Assembly: GCA_012976225.1 (NCBI GenBank)
Contig: JAAVVG010000030.1
Location: 124,001-188,000, forward strand
Source: Golubevia sp. BC0850
Taxonomy: Eukaryota; Basidiomycota; Exobasidiomycetes; Golubeviales; Golubeviaceae
Length of the DNA stretch: 64,000 nt
Direction: 5' to 3'
Each line of letters begins with the position of its first letter. Positions within the stretch are counted from its first letter, which is position 1. Below, in pieces: positions 58,098 to 64,000 of the stretch. A program made the position numbers and the translations under genes. Below the pieces are notes generated by a model, which did no database searches, was not told the DNA's origin, and saw only the letters and a list, made by a program, of their open reading frames with translations.

Positions 58098-58633
58098 ATC
58101 AGGACCTCATAACAAGATATCAAATCTCGCTTTTCTATCTCCTCCATCTCTTCTACTAGCTTCTATCTGCTCAAATCATCTATTTCAAGCCAACCTACTC
58201 AATTGCCATCGTCTTTGAAACCTCACCCCTCCCCTTTCTTTCCCTGCTTGTTCGCCATCTCTCCACAAATCTCATCAGCATCTTTTCTTTCCTGTTCTCC
58301 TCACTCAATTTCTTCTTTACAAACAAAAACCCTCAGACTTGTACTACTATCTCTCTCTCGATCTCTAATTGCGGTCTGTGCTCCCCCTTTCTCGGTTCAA
58401 CTTTCTCTGCTCTACAACAATGTCCCGTTAGGTTTCATTTTTTTTTCTCTGTTCTACATGGCTAAGCATAACACTTCTTTCCGGTAACAAAAGATTCATT
58501 TCTCTCCCTTTCCTGTTTTGTGAAGGTTGTTGAAACGTGGAAGCTATCCACTGTCCTCGATTGAGAGTCTCTCTACTCTTCTTTCTTCTCCACCCAACCG
58601 TCACTCAACTTTCTCTACAGAAATTCCTCAGAA
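58098..58633. other. Intergenic between tandem genes
   Basis: 3' flank of the zinc-cluster gene and TC-rich leader of the derlin gene. A T-run lies at 58439-58447. No gene supported. Confidence 0.45.
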
Positions 58634-60560
58634 ATGGAAGAAATGTGAGTATTAAGTGCACTTCTGGACAACTCCATCTGTCAACGATAACTCATTCTAA
58701 TTGAAAGGCTCTCATTCTCATTCCAGCAACAAGATTCCACCAGTCACTCGATTCCTGATCTTTTCAACTGGGATAGTCACTCTACCCTGTCTGTTGGCCA
58801 TCGTCAGTCCGACACACTTCGTCCTCTACTGGCCATTCATTCTCAAGAAGTGGCAGGTTTGGAGGCTGGTGTCTGGGTTCTTCTATGGTGGAAGTGGCTT
58901 GCCTTTGCTGTTTGACTTGTTCTTGCTTTAGTGAGTACCGATACCCTTCAGCGATTGGAATGAAGGTTAGATCAATAGATGATACGTGGTCAAATTTGGA
59001 AAGAGCGGGGGGAATGGACGTAATGGAGCCAGATCCAATTCAGCAGATCAAGGTCGAGGTGGACCAGAAGGCATCTCTCAGATAGAGCTATCTCATCCCT
59101 GAGGCGGAATGCTATCTAATCTGGGGTACTCAAGGAGGCACATCCTTCCTGGTTCACCCTTTGAAAGCCAGCATTTGCTGTCAAATGTGCTGCCAGCATC
59201 AGCTCTTCCCCACTGACGAGATGGTCTAATCACCTTCCTTTCTTGACTCCTCCTCCAGTCGCAACTCTTCCGATCTCGAGGTCAACACGTTCTTCCGTAG
59301 AACCTCAGAGTATGCTTGGGCTCTGATGCTGATGGGGTCAGTCATCATCGTGAGTCTTGTGCCCGTCTAACTTTCCTATCTCCGTAGGATTTCTCACCCA
59401 TCTATCTAAACCTTCTGTTGCCTTCCACCTCATCTTTGCTAGGGATGTAACTACCCGCTAGGCAGTGCTGTTCTTTTCAATCCAATGTTGAACGCTCTCA
59501 CTGTGAGTAGAGCTTATCTTGCTCCGTCGCATCAAAATTCTAATCTCAACTTTCGTTCTTTTCTCCCTGACTTTCCCAGTATCTGTGGGCCAGAGCAAAC
59601 CCTACTGCCAAGGTGTCATTCTTCGGAGTCATCACAGTCCCAGCTCCTTATCTACCTTACGCTTATCTAGCTCTGGATCTAATTCGAGGAGGACCTTCCC
59701 TAGTAGTTCAATCGGCAACAGGATTAGTGGCTGGTCACGCTTATTACTTCTTAAGGGATGTTTTACCATCTCAGAGTGGTACAGGAGGATCAAGAGGAAG
59801 GTCTTCGACGATAGTTCAGCCACCTCAATTCTTACAAAGACTTCTTCCAGATTCTGAAGATCCAGCTCTAGCTGGCCAAGCTCCTGCAACTGGTGGAACT
59901 TCTAGATCCACCGGATTTGGAACTGCTTTTGCGCCTAGAGGTAGAAGCTTTGGTGACAATGGCGAGAACATGAGAGGTGGAAATACTTTGGGCTCATCAT
60001 CAAGTTCTGGAAGTGGAAGTTGGATCCCTTCCTTCTTCAGAGGAAGCAGTAGATCTGGAAGTTCAGGCGGGAATGAAAGAGACGTCGCTGCTAGCAGAAA
60101 TGCTCTTCTAGAAGCCACTGAGAGAAGGTTGAGAGAACAGAGAAACAGCAGTATCGCTGGTAGGAATCAAGCGATGACAAGTTCTTCAAGCACAACTCCG
60201 ACAACTTCTTTAGCTGGAACTTCTCTTTCAACGGATTCAAAAACTTCAGCAATCGCTTCTAGGAAGGGTGAATCTAGTGGAAGTAATGAGGCTGTGAGGA
60301 GAGCCAATGCTTCTACTTCATCATCAACCTCAACTTCAAATCCGAGCAACAACTCTTCCGGAATGCTAACATTTGGACAATTCGCTAGTAAGGAGAAGGA
60401 AAGAAGCAAAGACGAGGAACATGACAACAGTTCTTCGGGCGGTGCGGTGGCGGAACAGAGGAGAGGGAAATCTGGCGAGGAGAAAAGCGAGGGGGAGAAG
60501 AAAGGTGGAAGTGAAAGTGTGGGATATCAATGGGGTGGTGGGAATCGATTGGGAGATTGA
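58634..60560 (+). CDS. Derlin (Der1/Dfm1 family) ERAD membrane protein
   Basis: Derlins are rhomboid pseudoproteases that help extract misfolded proteins from the ER for degradation. Five exons: 58634-58644, 58727-58930, 59259-59349, 59443-59502 and 59580-60560; 448 residues with phases consistent. Blocks: KIPPVTRFLIFSTGIVTLP, KKWQVWRLVSGFFYGG, TFFRRTSEYAWALMLMG, CNYPLGSAVLFNPMLNALTY, VPAPYLPYAYLALDLIRGG and GLVAGHAYYFLRDVLP. The WR motif and the GxxxG-like GLVAGHAYYF are kept. A 230-residue Ser/Gly-rich cytosolic tail ends YQWGGGNRLGD, a good SHP box for Cdc48/p97 binding (compare the human Derlin-1 tail). The long tail makes it Dfm1-like rather than Der1-like. The first exon is only 11 bases. 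Confidence 0.94.
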
Positions 60561-60982
60561 TTCGAGTAGAGATAGGAGGGAGGAAAGTCATCGACCCCCT
60601 ACTTCAAGACTCGTCTTGTAGATCTATGAACCCTTGAAATTCTTTTTGAGCTTTGGAACTCGAGGCTGAGGAGTGCAATGCAATCTGAAATTATGCAATC
60701 CAGCAGAAGTCCTGAAAAGTGAATTGCGGTTCCAGGAGGGGATTTGGGGAAGGGAGTGAAATCAAGTGTCGACAACTCAAAGGAAAAAATGGGGAGTCAG
60801 AGCTTCACTGACGTCGACCCAACTGGGTAGCCATTCCTGATGATTAATATTCCTGAGCCGCTTAGTATAAGCTTGAGAAAAGAATAGAGCTACCGCCGAT
60901 CTCTCAGAACACCAAGTGAATTGATGTGGTTTTCTGACATCTCCAGAGGAGGAGTGAAACAGAAACAACAACAGACAAGGTC
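60561..60982. other. Intergenic
   Basis: 3' flank of the derlin gene. On the minus strand, the duplicated leader's nine codons run on into 24 unrelated codons ending at 60904. No gene supported. Confidence 0.5.
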
Positions 60983-61258
60983 GAGTACTCTCTGCGTGAA
61001 TCCATGCTGATTTTGGTAGAAGACGAAATGGAAGAAGAAGAAGAAGAGAAGAGTAAGAAAAGAGATGATTTGCTAATCCAACAGGCGACCGATCCAGTTT
61101 GGAAGGAAAGAAGTAGAGAACTCACGTAGAAAGAGGATGAGAAGAGGGAGAGGAAGAGATTGGACGCAGACAGAAACCTCGGTTGGATGGATTTCAAGAG
61201 GAGAAAGAAAAACGAGGGAGGAGAAAGAAAGGATTTGAAAAGGAGAAGGAGCTTTATA
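60983..61258 (-). repeat. Duplicated leader segment, copy 1 (truncated 5' end of a zinc-cluster gene)
   Basis: This 276-base segment matches 63631-63906 at a constant offset of 2,648 bases with no gaps and about three mismatches. On the minus strand it carries the untranslated leader, the leader intron donor and acceptor, and the ATG with nine codons (MDSRREYST). Beyond 60983 the match ends and the frame continues only into unrelated sequence, so this copy cannot encode the factor. Confidence 0.93.
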
Positions 61259-61679
61259 TATTGCAAGAAAAGAACCTGAGATGATACATATTGTAGTAGC
61301 TCGGTGACTTGGGAGAAAGAACTTGGAGAAAGAACAGAAACAAAGAGAAAAGCGTAAGGCAGAATTATGAGGTTGGCGGAAGAGATCGACAAAGGGGCGA
61401 AAGAACAAAAGTAAAAGAACGAATTTCATTGAGAACAACAAAGGTAACAAAGAAGAAAACATCTTGTTCTTGAGAAGTTCGAGACAGAGGAAGAAAACAG
61501 GAATGATGATGCGATTGAAAAGATAGACTCCAAATATTGGTTGAGACTTTGTAGAGACACCGAATGAAAACAAAGGAAAGAAGAACAATAGAGTTATGTA
61601 GAGGAAGAAACGAAAAGAGAGAAGAGATAGATTACATGATTAGCTTTTTCTATTTTGAACCCGAACAATGCTTCCTTCT
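61259..61679. other. 3' flank of the second zinc-cluster gene
   Basis: Between copy 1 of the duplicated leader and the stop of the gene at 61680. Purine-rich on the plus strand. No gene supported. Confidence 0.45.
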
Positions 61680-63653
61680 TTAAACCAAACCGAATCTTCT
61701 ATTATCCGAACTTTGAGGTGGGTCCATTGAACCAAGATTCTTAGAATTTCCATCTCCATTGTCGAGTTCATCTAAACTTCCATTAGTAGTAGTTGAAGCG
61801 TTAGTCGAACTTCTAGCTCTAATTCCAGCATTCATTTTCAAGACGAAGGGCTTTGGACCTCCCATCGAAGGAACAATTTCATTTGAATTTTGAAGAGAAT
61901 GGACGTGGATTGGATGAGAGTGATTCGAAGCTGGACTAGCAGGTGGTAGAGAGTGGACTGGGGTTCTAGGAGAGAGTGAAGCTGCAGAATTGGAGGCGCT
62001 TGAAGTAGAATGCCCAGAAAGAGATGGCATTGAGCTTGAAGATTGGTTAGAAGAATTCTGATTGCTACTAGAGTTCGATTGACTTGGGTAGTAGTTTGGT
62101 TCAGAGTGAAGCCTTTGATGACCACCGAAGAAGGATCCTGAAGCTGTTAGATTCGATCCGTTGGTGTTAGAGTAAAGGTTCATTCCGTTTCCATATACCT
62201 GTTGGTGCTGTTGTTGCTGAGAACTCCCTTGTTGTTGATGCTGGAACAGACCAGCGTTGTTCGGATGAGAAGCTGAGAAGAGAGAGTTCGTTGGCCATCC
62301 ACCATTTCCTCCAGAAAGACTTGGTAGAACTGGATTGTTGTTGGATTGATGAGACTGGTGCTGCTGGGGCTGTTGTGGTTGCTGCTGACCGAATGGACCA
62401 GATGGGAACCTGTTGTGCATCGAGTGAGGACTCAAGAGCGGGGCTGAGTGAGGAGCAGCTGGCATAGATACTGAACGATCGTGACTTCCGAATCCACCGG
62501 TCATGATTGACATTTGAGAGGGTAGAGGGTGAGCGTGAGCCATCAGAGATCCAGAGTGAGGTACAGGGTGAGCTCCGAGACTTGGTGAAGAATGAGCAGA
62601 GACTGAATGACCTGGATGGTGGTTGTAAGGATGATGAAGTCCTAATCCGTTGCTCCCATTGGATCCTCCTTGTAAACCTCCGGTGTAATCTCTAGCAGCT
62701 AGCCTGTCGTAGATTGCACGATCGGCTGGTGAAGCTACTGACATGTTGATGGGAAACCTCTGGACTGAAGCTGGGGCTGACATTGGGGAGAAAGAACCAT
62801 TTGGATCCTGTTGCTGAGAACCTCCCAAGCTCATTGAAGCTTGATTTGGAGAAAGAGAAGCGGTAGCTGATGGGTACTCATCGTCTTCCACCTTTGCAGT
62901 TAGGAGCTGATTTGATTCACCAGGACGTGGATGAGCACTTTGTTCCACCACGTATTTCCCATTTCCAGTCTTGTCAAGATGTTTCCCATTTCTCTTGTAA
63001 GGACCTCTTTTAATTCCCTTCTTCCTTTCCTTCCTAACTGAATCCCTACAGCTATCCTGTAAACCGTATTTGACACACCTGCTGCATGGTCTTCCACTGT
63101 CACACTTCTTGCAAGCCTTTTGACAAGATTGACAAGCGTTCTTGACCTGCTTCCTCTTTGGTCTAACATGACCAGTAATTGGATCCACAACGTCTGTATC
63201 CTTTGAATCGGTTGGAGTTGTAGATAGCCTTCGATTCGTGATGGATGGAGAGACGGTGCTGTTGGGAGCTACTGAAGAAGACATGTAGGTGTAGGTTCCA
63301 GTTGAAGAAGACGGATGAGAGTAGAGGTGTGGTTGATGTTGTTGATTCTGATAGGTTGGATAGGAATGAGCATGATTTAGAGGTGGAAGACTTGATTGAG
63401 AATAGTGTTGAGGTTGCTGAGAGTGGTGGTAGTGGTGGTGAGCAGGAGAAGAGTTCCAGTGAAGAGAGGAGGCGTTCCAAGTTGGAGTTGATTGAGGGTG
63501 AGAATGAGGGGAATGCTCATTTGAATGACGTTCAGGTGAAGCAGAAGAACAATGAGTTTGATGTTGATGAGGTGTTGGATGCGAATAAGTTGGTTGGTGG
63601 GGGTGCTGCTGCTGAGGAGCAGTCCAGGTGGAGTACTCTCTGCGTGGATCCAT
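61680..63653 (-). CDS. Zn2Cys6 transcription factor with a KKGIKRGPYKR basic tail
   Basis: Nuclear regulator of a type widespread in basidiomycetes; targets unknown. One coding exon, 657 residues from the ATG at 63653. That start (MDPRREYSTW) is chosen because the frame upstream of it is leader-like and contains a likely leader intron (63773-63655, GTGAGT to CAG). The zinc cluster is CQSCQKACKKCD, then SGRPCSRC, then VKYGLQDSC, giving CX2CX6CX5CX2CX8C. It is preceded by HVRPKRKQVKN and followed by RKERKKGIKRGPYKRNGK, a basic stretch that probably aids DNA contact and nuclear import. The flanks are His/Gln/Ser/Pro-rich. No fungal-specific regulatory domain is visible, unlike the 53.4-kb factor. 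Confidence 0.9.
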   Translation of the reverse strand: MDPRREYSTWTAPQQQHPHQPTYSHPTPHQHQTHCSSASPERHSNEHSPHSHPQSTPTWNASSLHWNSSPAHHHYHHSQQPQHYSQSSLPPLNHAHSYPTYQNQQHQPHLYSHPSSSTGTYTYMSSSVAPNSTVSPSITNRRLSTTPTDSKDTDVVDPITGHVRPKRKQVKNACQSCQKACKKCDSGRPCSRCVKYGLQDSCRDSVRKERKKGIKRGPYKRNGKHLDKTGNGKYVVEQSAHPRPGESNQLLTAKVEDDEYPSATASLSPNQASMSLGGSQQQDPNGSFSPMSAPASVQRFPINMSVASPADRAIYDRLAARDYTGGLQGGSNGSNGLGLHHPYNHHPGHSVSAHSSPSLGAHPVPHSGSLMAHAHPLPSQMSIMTGGFGSHDRSVSMPAAPHSAPLLSPHSMHNRFPSGPFGQQQPQQPQQHQSHQSNNNPVLPSLSGGNGGWPTNSLFSASHPNNAGLFQHQQQGSSQQQQHQQVYGNGMNLYSNTNGSNLTASGSFFGGHQRLHSEPNYYPSQSNSSSNQNSSNQSSSSMPSLSGHSTSSASNSAASLSPRTPVHSLPPASPASNHSHPIHVHSLQNSNEIVPSMGGPKPFVLKMNAGIRARSSTNASTTTNGSLDELDNGDGNSKNLGSMDPPQSSDNRRFGLV

Positions 63654-63906
63654 GCTGATTTTGGTAGAAGACGAAATGGAAGAAGAAGAAGAAGAGAAGA
63701 GTAAGAAAAGAGATGATTTGCTAATCCAACAGGCGACCGATCCAGTTTGGAAGGAAAGAAGTAGAGAACTCACGTAGAAAGAGGATGAGAAGAGGGAGAG
63801 GAAGAGATTGGACGCAGACAGAAACCTCGGTTGGATGGATTTCAAGAGGAGAAAGAAAAACGAGGGAGGAGAAAGAAAGGATTTGAAAAGAAGAGGGAGC
63901 TTTATA
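63631..63906 (-). repeat. Duplicated leader segment, copy 2 (working 5' end of the zinc-cluster gene)
   Basis: Partner of 60983-61258. It spans the ATG region, leader intron and upstream leader of the factor whose coding sequence ends at 61680. At 63907 the match to copy 1 stops abruptly. Confidence 0.93.
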
Positions 63907-64000
63907 AAGGGTTCGAAACGACCTGGACTCGGTTTGAAATCCTCCCCGACCGATCTGCCCTGGGACCTGGTCCCTGAGCTGTCCGCGGGATTTGGGCTGT
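63907..64000. other. GC-richer sequence at the right edge
   Basis: The last 94 bases are visibly richer in G and C than the rest of the window and begin exactly where the duplication ends. No frame or element end can be named from this short piece. Confidence 0.4.

Noticed and set aside
61073-61588. 171-codon minus-strand frame rich in Phe, Leu and Ser
   Set aside because: Pyrimidine-rich leader and flank of the zinc-cluster gene translated by chance. It resembles hydrophobic protein only because of TC bias.
63654-63845. N-terminal extension of the second zinc-cluster protein from the ATG at 63845
   Set aside because: The 64 extra residues are TC-tract leader sequence containing a GTGAGT intron; the start at 63653 is better.
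1-64000. CRISPR arrays, operons, rRNA or intact transposable elements
   Set aside because: No regular spaced repeats, rRNA cores, transposase, reverse transcriptase or long terminal repeats were recognised. The only long direct repeats are the 276-bp leader copies.

Overview
This window looks like nuclear DNA of a basidiomycete fungus, perhaps Pucciniomycotina, though that placement is an inference. It is intron-rich: most housekeeping genes here have two to nine exons. Most 5' splice sites read GTGAGT, with a few GTAAGT, GTTAGT, GTCAGT and GTATGC. The gene set also points this way: a nine-exon spliceosomal WD40-cyclophilin, C6 zinc-cluster factors, isocitrate lyase, a PKA regulatory subunit and a family of F-box-like genes. 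I saw no rRNA, tRNA, CRISPR array, plasmid gene or intact mobile element.

Layout. 0-0.6 kb: end of an interrupted leucine-rich-type gene. 1.2-2.7 kb: cofilin. 3.6-4.8 kb (minus): secreted GH128-type glucanase. 5.6-7.7 kb (minus): TMEM115 family Golgi membrane protein. 8.1-9.3 kb (minus): His-rich membrane-anchored protein of unknown role, divergent from a YFH7-like kinase (9.65-10.9 kb). 12.4-15.9 kb (minus): cluster of three F-box paralogues, at least two broken. 16.8-19.7 kb (minus): PPWD1-type cyclophilin, sharing a 122-bp divergent promoter with a small TPR protein (19.8-20.9 kb). 22.1-24.4 kb: aldehyde dehydrogenase with a presequence-like extension. 25.2-26.7 kb (minus): broken F-box gene. 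27.5-29.4 kb (minus): PKA regulatory subunit. 30.6-35.8 kb (minus): a 1,624-residue low-complexity protein. 36.7-38.3 kb (minus): TSR3, divergent from isocitrate lyase (38.6-40.7 kb). 41.4-45.1 kb (minus): EOS1-like membrane protein with a long disordered N-terminus. 46.0-47.1 and 51.3-52.6 kb: two long reading frames, each interrupted by one TGA. 48.7-49.9 kb: RTC3/SBDS-domain protein with a 4-nt exon. 53.4-58.1 kb: Zn2Cys6 factor with an 8-nt exon inside its zinc cluster. 58.6-60.6 kb: derlin with a Cdc48-binding tail motif. 61.7-63.7 kb (minus): second Zn2Cys6 factor. Its leader and first nine codons are duplicated 2.65 kb away.

Themes. The intact genes cover ordinary cell functions: actin turnover, ERAD and Golgi membranes, cAMP signalling, glyoxylate metabolism, ribosome maturation and splicing. 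They do not form a pathway cluster. The accessory layer is the F-box/leucine-rich family, which is fragmenting and repeatedly shows single in-frame stop codons inside long, otherwise open and conserved frames. That pattern, the two microexons and the recent 276-bp leader duplication are the observations most worth following up. Exon joins were worked out by hand from splice signals, reading phase and family similarity. Internal joins were checked for phase, but 5' starts and UTRs are less certain.
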